A program made the translations under genes and the position numbers. From NCBI GenBank assembly GCA_900549805.1, contig URPV01000042.1:1-9991 (forward strand): 9,991 bases of DNA. Reading direction: 5' to 3'. Origin of the DNA: an uncultured Veillonella sp. GTDB taxonomy: Bacteria; Bacillota; Negativicutes; Veillonellales; Veillonellaceae. A model generated the notes under the pieces. The model was not told the DNA's origin and ran no database searches. It was given only the letters and a program-made list of their open reading frames with translations. Of the stretch, positions 1 to 6,156 are shown piece by piece (the stretch's first letter is position 1; every line of letters begins with the position of its first letter).

Positions 1-417
1 ATCCAGAAGTATAAGTACTTTATGGATAGTGAGAATGGCGTTTATATTGAACGTAAATTAGCTGTTGAGGTGAAAGAAATTCGGGAAGCTACGGCCTCCT
101 TAGATGATTTGTTTGCCCGTCAAGAAATTATTCAAAAAACACAAAGTAATACTTTTCAGAAGATTGGTTTTGTTAAATATAATGCCTTTGAAAATATCGG
201 TAACGATTTGTCCTTTGCCCTTACCTTACTAGATGGCAACAATAATGGTATTTGTTTGTCTTCTATTTATGGGCGTAATGAATCCCGTGTTTTCTCCAAG
301 CCTATCTACCATGGCCGGGCCAGCGTAGCCTTGTCCCAAGAAGAACAGGATAGCTTGAACGAGGCACTTAGTAAGGCTGTTACAGAAGAGTCTATGGCAC
401 CTAAAGAGGAGCAATAA
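1..417 (+). CDS. DUF4446 family protein, 3' part (5' end outside window)
   Basis: The reading frame is open from base 1, and codons upstream of the ATG at 22 (IQKYKYF) continue it. The gene therefore starts before the window, and the ATG at 22 is probably internal. The visible part starts with a charged, probably helical stretch. It then has the block typical of DUF4446: QKIGFVKYNAFENIG, then DLSFALTLLDGNNNGICLSSI, then YGRNESRVFSKPI. Family members usually have one N-terminal membrane helix followed by a coiled coil; the helix would lie upstream of base 1 and is not seen. The biochemical role is unknown. In Firmicutes the family often sits near parA/parB close to the origin (general knowledge). 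Only six bases separate its stop from the M23 peptidase start, so the two are very likely cotranscribed. Family assignment is confident; function is not. Confidence 0.85.
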   Translation: MQKYKYFMDSENGVYIERKLAVEVKEIREATASLDDLFARQEIIQKTQSNTFQKIGFVKYNAFENIGNDLSFALTLLDGNNNGICLSSIYGRNESRVFSKPIYHGRASVALSQEEQDSLNEALSKAVTEESMAPKEEQ

Positions 418-423
418 GAGTAT

Positions 424-1380
424 ATGAAATTACCAGCTTTTAAAGGCCTCGACCTCTCTAAGATGATTAGCTTCCAAGGGGATCAAGGAACCTTAACCAT
501 GTCCCGGAAGAAGTGGAAAATTTTGGGTTTGGTAGGGGCGATTATCTTGCTCTTGGCCATTATTATGACCGTATGGGGCATTGCTCGGCAGGCGGAAGTA
601 GTACAATTACGTCAACAAACCCAGCTGCAAACAGAGCAATTAAAATTATTACAAAAGAAAACGGACGCTTTGGATAAAAAGTTAGAAACTCTTGATCAAT
701 TGGATCAAGAAATCCGTAATATGGTTAAAGGGTCCGAACAAGGAGCGCCGGCACAAGGGGGCGGCGAATCTGAAACCCCAAAGTCTCCGAGCAGTGATGA
801 TTCAGATAAGGAATTAACACCAGCGCAAATGTCCGCAAAGTTGTCTCGTATGGATGCACAAATTCAACGACGCTTGGCGTCCTTCTACATGTTGCGGTCC
901 GTCCTCAAGGATGGGGTTGGTGCTGACATCGCTGCTATGCAGAGCGTTAATTTTGCCGCTAGTGTGACTGGTTCTAATACGAGAACGCCTTCTATTTGGC
1001 CTACTACAGGTGTTATTACATCTGATTTTGGGGCCCGTGTAGATCCTGTTTATGGCGGCCAGTCCTACCATGAAGGGATTGATATTGCTGATGACTATGG
1101 CACTCAAGTTGTGGCTACAGCAGCTGGCACAGTTACCTTCGCTGGCCCTACTGATGGTGGCTATGGTAATTTGGTTGAAATTGACCACGGCAATGGTATT
1201 GTGACCCGTTACGGTCATAACTCTGTTGTTTTAGTTAGCCCTGGTCAACAGGTTCGCCAAGGGGATGTTATCTCCCTTATGGGGTCCACTGGCAAATCAA
1301 CAGGGTCTCACTTGCATTACGAAGTAGATGTGAATGGTTCTCCTGTAGACCCAATCGTATTCCTGCCAGTAAAAAATTAA
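424..1380 (+). CDS. Membrane-anchored M23 (LytM/NlpD-like) metallopeptidase
   Basis: A 318-residue protein predicted to cut or regulate cutting of peptidoglycan cross-bridges outside the inner membrane. Residues 1-31 are a basic cytoplasmic tail, 32-54 a single hydrophobic helix, 55-102 a Gln/Leu/Lys-rich coiled coil, and about 103-135 a low-complexity Gly/Ser/Pro/Asp linker. The M23 domain occupies about 190-316. Its zinc ligands are visible as H216-x3-D220 and H298 of the HLHYE motif, with catalytic histidines H265 (in RYGH) and H296. The catalytic set is complete, so it should be an active enzyme rather than an EnvC/NlpD-type degenerate activator. The order helix, coiled coil, LytM domain resembles cell-division or elongation hydrolases. 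The start follows the DUF4446 stop by six bases; ribosome binding is modest (AGAGGAG at 405-411, spaced 12). Exact substrate bond is unknown. Confidence 0.93.
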   Translation: MKLPAFKGLDLSKMISFQGDQGTLTMSRKKWKILGLVGAIILLLAIIMTVWGIARQAEVVQLRQQTQLQTEQLKLLQKKTDALDKKLETLDQLDQEIRNMVKGSEQGAPAQGGGESETPKSPSSDDSDKELTPAQMSAKLSRMDAQIQRRLASFYMLRSVLKDGVGADIAAMQSVNFAASVTGSNTRTPSIWPTTGVITSDFGARVDPVYGGQSYHEGIDIADDYGTQVVATAAGTVTFAGPTDGGYGNLVEIDHGNGIVTRYGHNSVVLVSPGQQVRQGDVISLMGSTGKSTGSHLHYEVDVNGSPVDPIVFLPVKN

Positions 1381-1396
1381 TAACCTATGGTTCTAT

Positions 1397-1429
1397 AAAG
1401 GGATTGTATCTTATGGTACAATCCCTTTT
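1397..1429 (+). terminator. Intrinsic terminator after the M23 gene
   Basis: AAAGGGATTGTA (1397-1408) pairs perfectly with TACAATCCCTTT (1417-1428). The stem can be extended inward by T1409-G1416 and C1410-G1415, leaving a TTAT loop. The right arm ends in a short T run (1426-1429). It lies 16 bases after the M23 stop and ends the DUF4446-M23 operon. Confidence 0.8.
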
Positions 1430-1454
1430 GCATTGCTCGTAAATGCCCTATAAT
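1426..1454 (+). promoter_or_regulatory. Probable promoter of the cobO operon
   Basis: A perfect -10 hexamer TATAAT is at 1449-1454, 35 bases before the cobO start. The -35 is weak: TTTTGC (1426-1431, 17-base spacer) or TTGCAT (1428-1433, 15-base spacer). Either would overlap the T tract of the preceding terminator. No cobalamin riboswitch fits in the roughly 60 bases between terminator and start. Confidence 0.5.
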
Positions 1455-1489
1455 AGAAGTAGTATATAGTATTTTAGGAGGTATATTAT

Positions 1490-2071
1490 ATGACCCAAGG
1501 CTATGTACAAGTGTATACAGGTGAAGGCAAGGGTAAAACTACAGCTGCTATTGGTTTGGCTATTAGAGCCATAGGAGCTGGTAAAAAGGTTCTCTTCTTG
1601 CAATTCATGAAATCTAAAATATATAGTGAGCATAAGATTTTGCCTAACCTTCCTAATATCACCTTGGAGACGGTTGGTAAACCTTTCTTTGTCATCAAGA
1701 AGGGCATGAAGTCACCTCAAGAATTATCTCGATGGGGTGATGAGGTAGTTGTCTTTGAGGCAGGTCATCCGCCAAAAGACTATGTAGAACTCATTCAGAA
1801 AGGCTATGATTTGGCCCATAGGGCCCTCCAATCTGGGGACTACGATGTAGTCATTTTAGACGAATACAATATGGCCCTTTTCTTTGAACTTATTAGTTGG
1901 AGTCAAACAGAGGCCTTGTTGCGAGATAGACATCCTGCTGTAGAGGTAGTATTCACTGGTCGTGGTGCTCCACAGGCCCTTGTTGATGCAGCCGATTTAG
2001 TAACGGAGATGAAAGAAATTAAACACTACTACCAACAGGGGGTGAATGCCCGTTTAGGTATTGAAAATTGA
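1490..2071 (+). CDS. cobO: Corrinoid (cob(I)alamin) adenosyltransferase, CobO/BtuR type
   Basis: A 193-residue enzyme that moves the 5'-deoxyadenosyl group of ATP onto the cobalt of reduced corrinoids, giving the coenzyme B12 form used by radical mutases. The inverted P-loop GEGKGKTT is at residues 11-18. The family signatures VVILDEYNMAL (120-130), VVFTGRGAP (153-161) and the C-terminal ADLVTEMKEIKHYYQQG (168-184) are all present. Length is as expected for CobO/BtuR/CobP, and the fold is unlike PduO or EutT. The start is set by a consensus AGGAGG (1476-1481) eight bases before ATG. No other B12 gene is in the window, so it may serve salvage as well as synthesis. In Negativicutes the likely client is methylmalonyl-CoA mutase in the propionate pathway (inference). 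It is coupled to the DUF2953 gene, whose start lies 10 bases after its stop. Confidence 0.95.
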   Translation: MTQGYVQVYTGEGKGKTTAAIGLAIRAIGAGKKVLFLQFMKSKIYSEHKILPNLPNITLETVGKPFFVIKKGMKSPQELSRWGDEVVVFEAGHPPKDYVELIQKGYDLAHRALQSGDYDVVILDEYNMALFFELISWSQTEALLRDRHPAVEVVFTGRGAPQALVDAADLVTEMKEIKHYYQQGVNARLGIEN

Positions 2072-2081
2072 GGGGTAATCT

Positions 2082-3017
2082 ATGACCATAGCACTCATTG
2101 TGCTACTAGTTATTATTAGTCTTATAGGACTCGTTCTTTGTTCGCCTATTTCCTACTCTTTGAAAGCTTCCGGCCGTCACCCCATGATGGTCGACGTATC
2201 CGTCAAATGGCTCTACCGCCTCTTTGCTTTCCACCTTTCCTATGAGGAAGGGGGGCCCTTTATAAAAGAACTCTATGTCTTGGGTTCAATGAAAATGGGC
2301 AAGGCTCGTGATTATGACGAGTGGTTGGAGAAGAGGATAGAAAAGGAAGTAAAGGAAGAGGATTTAGCAGAGGAAAAAGAGAAAGAGGAAATTGATACAA
2401 AATTAGAAGAGGAGGAAGAAATTTCCTATAAAAAGCGTGTTTCCTTTTCTTCTGATGGCCAGGTATTGGCTACAGAATATGGGCAAGAGCCATCAGAGGG
2501 GAAGTCTTCTACAGATAGTCATGTTGAGACTTCCTCTAAAGAGGAGCCATCTGACCATGATAGTAATCAAGGTCAGGCAGAAAAGTCTCATGACCCTAAG
2601 GGCCTTTCTCAAGACCAGGAGTCTGAGAAGGAGCGCTTGGATTACTTGTGGTGGAAGCCTTATATCTTGAATCGTGCATTCTGGTCAGCCCTGAGTCGTT
2701 TTATGACTTCTTGTTATAACCATTCCAAGCCACGGTCTATGGTAGTGGAAGGTAAGTTTGGCTTACCTAATCCTTACTATATGGGTATATTGGCAGGTAT
2801 CCTCTATACGCGATGGCCTCAAGCCATAAAAGAGATTGAATTGGATTTTATAGAGACTTCTTACGAAGGATCTGTTCATATCCGAGGGCGTATGTTCTTA
2901 TTGGCCTTTGCTTGGTACGGACTTCGCTTTGTATTAGCAAAGCCTGTGCGACAATTAATCAGGGCCACTGGGGTCTTTTTCCTCAAGTGGAGAAAGGCTA
3001 AGTCCGCTAGTAACTAG
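2082..3017 (+). CDS. DUF2953 membrane protein (YtfI-like)
   Basis: A 311-residue protein of unknown function. Residues 3-24 form an N-terminal hydrophobic helix. Residues 36-56 are the short beta/amphipathic segment (VDVSVKWLYRLFAFHLSY) usual after the helix in DUF2953. Residues about 78-188 are a very hydrophilic, low-complexity insert: first Glu/Lys-rich, probably helical, then Ser/Asp/Gln-rich. The conserved-looking C-terminal part (189-300) contains KFGLPNPYYMGILAGILYTRWP and another hydrophobic stretch at 271-285. The assignment rests on this architecture and on the following ytfJ-family gene, since B. subtilis has DUF2953 gene ytfI beside ytfJ. The ribosome binding site GAGGGGT (2070-2076) overlaps the cobO stop, suggesting translational coupling. 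No clear intrinsic terminator follows. Confidence 0.72.
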   Translation: MTIALIVLLVIISLIGLVLCSPISYSLKASGRHPMMVDVSVKWLYRLFAFHLSYEEGGPFIKELYVLGSMKMGKARDYDEWLEKRIEKEVKEEDLAEEKEKEEIDTKLEEEEEISYKKRVSFSSDGQVLATEYGQEPSEGKSSTDSHVETSSKEEPSDHDSNQGQAEKSHDPKGLSQDQESEKERLDYLWWKPYILNRAFWSALSRFMTSCYNHSKPRSMVVEGKFGLPNPYYMGILAGILYTRWPQAIKEIELDFIETSYEGSVHIRGRMFLLAFAWYGLRFVLAKPVRQLIRATGVFFLKWRKAKSASN

Positions 3018-3036
3018 TAGTAAAATTTTTATAAAA

Positions 3037-3056
3037 AGTAAATAATAGTAAATAAT
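3037..3056. repeat. Perfect 10-base tandem repeat (AGTAAATAAT x2)
   Basis: Two adjacent copies, 3037-3046 and 3047-3056, sit in the AT-rich gap before the ytfJ-family gene, just after a TTTTTATAAAAA palindrome (3026-3037). This could be an UP-like or curved element or simple low complexity; no function is demonstrated. Confidence 0.6.
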
Positions 3057-3064
3057 TATAAACA

Positions 3065-3148
3065 TATAATAAAGGCATTTCTCAATTAGATGTAGTACAA
3101 TACTACTAGATAGTCCCGTATGAGACCATCTAATGAGGCCTAGGAGGT
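3065..3148 (+). promoter_or_regulatory. Putative leader of the ytfJ-family gene: -10 candidates, hairpin and strong RBS
   Basis: Two -10-like hexamers are seen, TATAAT (3065-3070) and TACAAT (3096-3101). Neither has a convincing TTGACA partner, so the start site is uncertain. An imperfect hairpin follows: AGATAGTC (3108-3115) with GACCATCT (3124-3131), seven of eight pairs. A consensus AGGAGGT (3142-3148) sits six bases before the ATG. The gene may also be reached by read-through from the DUF2953 gene. Confidence 0.4.
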
Positions 3149-3154
3149 TAATCC

Positions 3155-3538
3155 ATGGACAATACAGTATTGCAAGAGAATCTCGACACTATTTTTGAAA
3201 AATTCAAAAATATGATTAAGGTTGAGACTGTAGTTGGTGAAGCCGTTCAAATTGGCGACGCTATCCTCGTTCCTTTTGTAGATGTTACCTTTGGTTTTGG
3301 TACAGGCACCAATGAAGGTACTGCATCTAATCCAAAAGCATCCTACAGCGGTGGTGGCGGAGGGGCCAAAATGGAACCAACAGCGGTCCTAGTCATTAAA
3401 GGCGAACGAATTGAACTCTTCAACATCAAAGGCAGCGCTAAGTACACAGGCTTCGATCGCCTGATTGGTATGGTACCTGACTTGATTCAAAAATTGCGAT
3501 CTGATAAGTACATTTACTTGAACGATGAGGCCAAATAG
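3155..3538 (+). CDS. YtfJ/GerW family protein
   Basis: A 127-residue cytosolic protein without signal peptide or membrane helix. The family pattern is clear. The N-terminal helix has the form LDTIFEKFKNMIKVETVVGEAV (10-31). It is followed by GDAILVPFVDVTFGFGTG (34-51), a Gly-rich turn YSGGGGGAK (64-72), then PTAVLVIKGERIELFNI (75-91), and a C-terminal helix LIGMVPDLIQKL (103-114). In B. subtilis the homologue (YtfJ/GerW) is needed for normal spore germination, but the family is also widespread in non-sporulating bacteria, where its job is unknown. It is shorter than the Bacillus protein (about 150 residues). Placement after a DUF2953 gene matches the ytfI-ytfJ order. I give no gene symbol because a spore role cannot be assumed here. 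Confidence 0.9.
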   Translation: MDNTVLQENLDTIFEKFKNMIKVETVVGEAVQIGDAILVPFVDVTFGFGTGTNEGTASNPKASYSGGGGGAKMEPTAVLVIKGERIELFNIKGSAKYTGFDRLIGMVPDLIQKLRSDKYIYLNDEAK

Positions 3539-3556
3539 GCTTTGTGAGGTCCTTAA

Positions 3557-3620
3557 TTGCCATTTCATAAAGTCTGGGATATAATTGTCATAAGTGATTA
3601 ATGACGCCTTTTAAGGAGGA
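3557..3620 (+). promoter_or_regulatory. Strong vegetative promoter and RBS of the OmpH-like gene
   Basis: TTGCCA (3557-3562) and TATAAT (3580-3585) are separated by the optimal 17 bases. This is five of six plus six of six matches to the sigma-70/sigma-A consensus, the best promoter in the window. A long Shine-Dalgarno AAGGAGGA (3613-3620) lies nine bases before the ATG. The combination predicts high expression. Confidence 0.78.
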
Positions 3621-3629
3621 TATACTATA

Positions 3630-4082
3630 ATGAACTTCAAAAGCAAAGTAGCAACACTTTCTCTTCTTGGTACATTGGCAGCAACTGCTATGGTAGGCGC
3701 TAATGGTATTGGTATCATCAACATGGCTGAAGCTATTCATAACTATCCTGGTTATGGTGCTTTGGAACTCAAAATGAAAGCAGTTGACGCTGAATACCAA
3801 CCTAAATACGAATCCGAAATGAAAGCGATTGAAAAGCTTAACGATCCACAAAAGCAACAAGCTCAATACAATGCTAAAGTGGCTCCTATGATGCAACAAT
3901 ACGAAGAAAAAATTGGTAAACTCCAAGAACCAATGATGAAAGATATCTTCGAACGCGTTGAAGCTGTGCGCGTACAAAAGGGCCTTGATGTAGTTTTGGC
4001 AACACCACAAGCTATCGTAGCGCCACTCAAAGCTGACCTCGCTATCGTTACTAAAGACGTAATCGATGGTTACAAAAAATAA
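3630..4082 (+). CDS. OmpH/Skp-like secreted periplasmic protein
   Basis: A 150-residue protein with a signal peptide: a basic start (MNFKSK), a hydrophobic core at 7-22, and possible cleavage after VGA (24). The mature part has the OmpH/Skp order. A short beta strand GIGIINMAEAI (26-36; Skp has a similar AVVD/M start) comes first. Next is a long Lys/Glu/Gln-rich alpha-helical hairpin (about 45-112). A second strand GLDVVLATPQAIV (118-130) and a C-terminal LAIVTKDVIDGYKK, like the DITDEV ending of the family, complete it. Skp trimers hold unfolded outer-membrane proteins in the periplasm, which fits a diderm Negativicute. It is encoded alone, not beside bamA or lpx genes as in many bacteria, and has its own promoter and terminator. 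Similarity is by pattern, so a different helical periplasmic protein is possible. Confidence 0.68.
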   Translation: MNFKSKVATLSLLGTLAATAMVGANGIGIINMAEAIHNYPGYGALELKMKAVDAEYQPKYESEMKAIEKLNDPQKQQAQYNAKVAPMMQQYEEKIGKLQEPMMKDIFERVEAVRVQKGLDVVLATPQAIVAPLKADLAIVTKDVIDGYKK

Positions 4083-4110
4083 GATAAGTTAGCTAGATTT
4101 CTTGCTAGTT

Positions 4111-4153
4111 ACATACAAAGAAGACTCCCTTTAAGGGAGTCTTCTTTGTATGT
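4111..4153. terminator. Long perfect hairpin terminator after the OmpH-like gene (probably bidirectional)
   Basis: Bases 4111-4130 pair without mismatch with 4134-4153: 20 pairs around a TTA loop. The GC core GACTCCC/GGGAGTC (4123-4129 with 4135-4141) is flanked by A-rich bases on the left (AAAGAA) and T-rich bases on the right (TTCTTT). It can therefore work as a terminator on either strand. It stands between convergent genes. Confidence 0.82.
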
Positions 4154-4219
4154 GTATATAATACTAACTAGAGATGTAATTCTCATATATACCTTGTAAA
4201 AAGAGCATTGCACCTATGA

Positions 4220-4248
4220 AAAAGCCCCCAAGTGAACTGGGGGCTTTT
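4220..4248 (-). terminator. Terminator of the minus-strand siroheme reductase operon
   Basis: AAAAGCCCCCA (4220-4230) pairs with TGGGGGCTTTT (4238-4248) around a seven-base loop. Read on the minus strand it starts two bases after the stop of the 4250-4918 gene and ends in a T run (complement of the A run 4219-4223). Because it has A and T runs on both sides it may also stop plus-strand transcripts. Confidence 0.85.
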
Positions 4249-4249
4249 A

Positions 4250-4918
4250 TTATTTAGCTTTGATGGCATAGATTGGTTGAGAGCTATCTTGACCTTCTAC
4301 GATAAATTGGTAGTTGTCAGAAGCTCCATCTACGAAGTATTGGAACCAAGTTTGGTAAGCAAGGGCCATAAACTTAGGATCGATACCAGCCTTTTGCCAG
4401 TAAGGCATTTGATGTTGGTGATCACCTACCCATTGGTAGCAGTTTTGAGTGGCTTCCACCAATTGGTCGCCACCATCACATGGCATGCCATTGACATAGA
4501 AGTTTTGGAGGAGGTTGTAGATCATTTCTGCATTGTCTTCTGCCATTTGTTCCTTAGCTACAGTGCCACAGGCTTTGCCGTGGGTTGCGAAGGCATCTAG
4601 GATAGCCGTTACTGTAGGAAGAGCTTCTTCCCCTTGCGTGGAATCAAGGAGATCTTTGATGAAGGATGCTTCTCGCACGGAGGATACCATGATTTGGTTT
4701 TGTAACCAGCCGTGGATATTGCCTTCGTCGATAACCTCTTCAAGAGGAACCTTTGGATCGATAGGAGCTCCGTACGTATCTACAGAAATCTCGTGTAATT
4801 CATCAGCAAGATCGCCTACAGCACCGCGAGCTTTCTCGAGGATAAGGTTTTCACGGTCCGCAAGTAATTGGATTTTTTTGTAGAGCCAGAAGTGGATTTG
4901 ACCAAGAAATTCAGACAT
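4250..4918 (-). CDS. Conserved protein of unknown function downstream of siroheme reductase
   Basis: I do not recognise a named family. The chosen start gives 222 residues (MSEFLGQIHFWLYKKIQLL...), because AAGGAG (4925-4930 on the minus strand) lies six bases before it. The frame stays open upstream to another ATG at 4990, but that start has no comparable site. The protein is soluble, acidic and largely alpha-helical, with no signal peptide or membrane helix. Notable spots are the N-terminal FLGQIHFWLYKKI (4-16), NGMPCDGGD (143-151, C147) and a histidine/aromatic cluster HQHQMPYW (167-174). Other cysteines are C117 and C160. These conserved-looking Cys/His could bind a metal or cofactor, but this is speculation. 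It follows the reductase by 112 bases on the same strand with no terminator between, so it is probably in the same transcript and may serve the same pathway. Confidence 0.75.
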   Translation of the reverse strand: MSEFLGQIHFWLYKKIQLLADRENLILEKARGAVGDLADELHEISVDTYGAPIDPKVPLEEVIDEGNIHGWLQNQIMVSSVREASFIKDLLDSTQGEEALPTVTAILDAFATHGKACGTVAKEQMAEDNAEMIYNLLQNFYVNGMPCDGGDQLVEATQNCYQWVGDHQHQMPYWQKAGIDPKFMALAYQTWFQYFVDGASDNYQFIVEGQDSSQPIYAIKAK

Positions 4919-5030
4919 GTTGTTCTCCTTTGTGGATTGATACTTATATGAGATAAATTCTGATGTAGGATCGTACCTTGGTGTTAGCAATAGACCTTAC
5001 ATAGTAGTGAGTGGACAATTAAAGGGTATA

Positions 5031-5984
5031 TTAACGGGCTGCGTTGAGCTTTTGTAGTAAGCTATCTACATCTTCACCATGGATGTTGGCTGCTTGCCAG
5101 AGTGGTTCCATAGTAGAGGATGGGCAACCCAAGCACCCCATGCCAATGGATTGGAGGACTGGGATGCAGTTCGGATAGGTATCTACGATTTCGCGAACGA
5201 TGGTATTAGCCGTAATGAGATCGCCTGCTTGAAGGCCTTGGGCTTCATCCAATCCTTGGTTACCTTGACCAGGAAGGACTACTTGCGGTTCAGCTACTGG
5301 CGCCTTACTTTCTGTTGGTGCTGCTGTGAGGTCGCCGATAACGGCTTCTTTGAAAGTTTCTAGACCGATACGGTCGATGAATTCACCCATCCGTTCGATT
5401 TGAGCATTATCTTTGTAGTAGTTGAAGATGCGGTCTACGAGAGCCAAGACCTGAGCTTCTGTGTCTACGTGGGCGATGAGGTCTGCAATACGTGGATGAG
5501 CACCACCAGATCCACCGGCATAGACATCCCAACCTTCTACTTGGCCGATGACACCGATGTCCTTGAGGGCTGCTTCTGTACAGGAGTTCAGGCAACCGGC
5601 AACGCCCATTTTAAGTTTGGAAGGGACTTCTAGGCCGATGTATTTTTTGTCTAATTGCATACCCAAATGGATGGAGTCTTGTTTACCTCGTTTACAGAAG
5701 GTCATGCCAGGGCAGACTTTCACAGACCGGACACGATTGCGGGTGGTTGGGGCTGGTGTCATACCCAACATATCCCACGCCTTGTCTACATCTTCTGCCT
5801 TGAGGCCAGTGATCATAATCCGCTGAGCTCCTGTGACTTTCACAGTGGCATGGAAGGTTCTAGCTACTTGGGAAATTTTATCTAACATCTCTGGCTGAAT
5901 AAAGCCAGCTGGGATGTGTGGAGTGATTGCATAGGTTCGTTGACCATTGCGGATGCGTTGTAAGTTACCTGCTACTTGAGCCAT
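5031..5984 (-). CDS. Siroheme nitrite/sulfite reductase-like protein with C-terminal DUF1858 domain
   Basis: A 317-residue cytoplasmic protein. Residues about 10-75 form the ferredoxin-like half domain of nitrite/sulfite reductases. Residues 82-215 form the siroheme/[4Fe-4S] domain. All four cluster ligands are visible as C91-x5-C97 and C131-x3-C135, preceded by a basic stretch (R82, R84, R86, K89) suited to oxyanion binding. This is the short, single-repeat class related to low-molecular-weight assimilatory sulfite reductase. An Ala/Pro/Gln-rich linker (218-252) leads to a DUF1858 domain (256-317, like the hybrid-cluster-protein-associated redox disulfide domain), with C273 and a CLGC pair (C284, C287). 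The last domain could be a thiol redox relay to the siroheme centre (inference). Whether the substrate is sulfite or nitrite cannot be told from sequence. The start has AAGAGGAA (5992-5999 region, minus strand) upstream. First gene of a probable two-gene operon. Confidence 0.88.
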   Translation of the reverse strand: MAQVAGNLQRIRNGQRTYAITPHIPAGFIQPEMLDKISQVARTFHATVKVTGAQRIMITGLKAEDVDKAWDMLGMTPAPTTRNRVRSVKVCPGMTFCKRGKQDSIHLGMQLDKKYIGLEVPSKLKMGVAGCLNSCTEAALKDIGVIGQVEGWDVYAGGSGGAHPRIADLIAHVDTEAQVLALVDRIFNYYKDNAQIERMGEFIDRIGLETFKEAVIGDLTAAPTESKAPVAEPQVVLPGQGNQGLDEAQGLQAGDLITANTIVREIVDTYPNCIPVLQSIGMGCLGCPSSTMEPLWQAANIHGEDVDSLLQKLNAAR

Positions 5985-5997
5985 TTAATAATTCCTC

Positions 5998-6033
5998 TTA
6001 TATACACTTTATATACATAATTTTATATATACA
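5998..6033. repeat. AT-rich repeats (TTATATACA) in the siroheme reductase leader
   Basis: TTATATACA occurs at 5998-6006 and again at 6009-6017, 11 bases apart. A related TATATATACA is at 6024-6033. They lie between the reductase start and a TATAAT-like box on the minus strand (complement of 6035-6040). They could be part of the promoter or protein-binding sites, or simple AT-rich sequence. Confidence 0.45.
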
Positions 6034-6056
6034 TTATATAGCAAGCAGGCAGGTAA

Positions 6057-6106
6057 TTGTGTGACCCTGGCTACATAATTTCCTAAACTTAAGGCCTTCT
6101 GTGACC
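6057..6106. repeat. Pair of direct repeats TTSTGTGACC in the divergent promoter region
   Basis: TTGTGTGACC (6057-6066) and TTCTGTGACC (6097-6106) match at nine of ten bases and start exactly 40 bases apart, near four helical turns. The second overlaps the likely -35 of sfsA. The TGTGA core recalls a CRP/FNR-type half site, but neither copy has the matching inverted half, so the regulator is unknown. Confidence 0.4.
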
Positions 6107-6130
6107 AAGGGGCCTCATCTGTGTTAGAAT
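6101..6130 (+). promoter_or_regulatory. Probable promoter of the sfsA-DUF123 gene
   Basis: An extended -10, TG-T-TAGAAT (6122-6130), is paired with GTGACC (6101-6106; four of six to TTGACA) at an 18-base spacing. It lies 26 bases before the ATG. An inverted repeat AGGCC/GGCCT (6092-6096 and 6110-6114) brackets the -35. Confidence 0.5.
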
Positions 6131-6156
6131 GATAACCTAGATTAAGCGAGGTAGTA

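Noticed and set aside
22..417. ATG at 22 as true start of the DUF4446 gene
   Set aside because: The frame is open to base 1 with plausible coding residues, there is no ribosome binding site before 22, and the family's N-terminal helix would be missing.
814..1218. 134-codon minus-strand open frame inside the M23 gene
   Set aside because: It overlaps the zinc-peptidase domain coding sequence and has no family resemblance.
1430..1489. Cobalamin riboswitch before cobO
   Set aside because: Only about 60 bases separate the terminator from the start, too short for a B12 aptamer, and no B12-box-like sequence was seen.
4232..4600. Plus-strand open frames opposite the 4250-4918 gene
   Set aside because: The minus-strand frame has the ribosome binding site, the terminator and operon context; the plus frames run through a terminator hairpin and lack start signals.
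4919..4990. 24-residue N-terminal extension of the gene at 4250-4918
   Set aside because: The internal ATG at 4918 has a strong AAGGAG at ideal spacing, while the ATG at 4990 has none.
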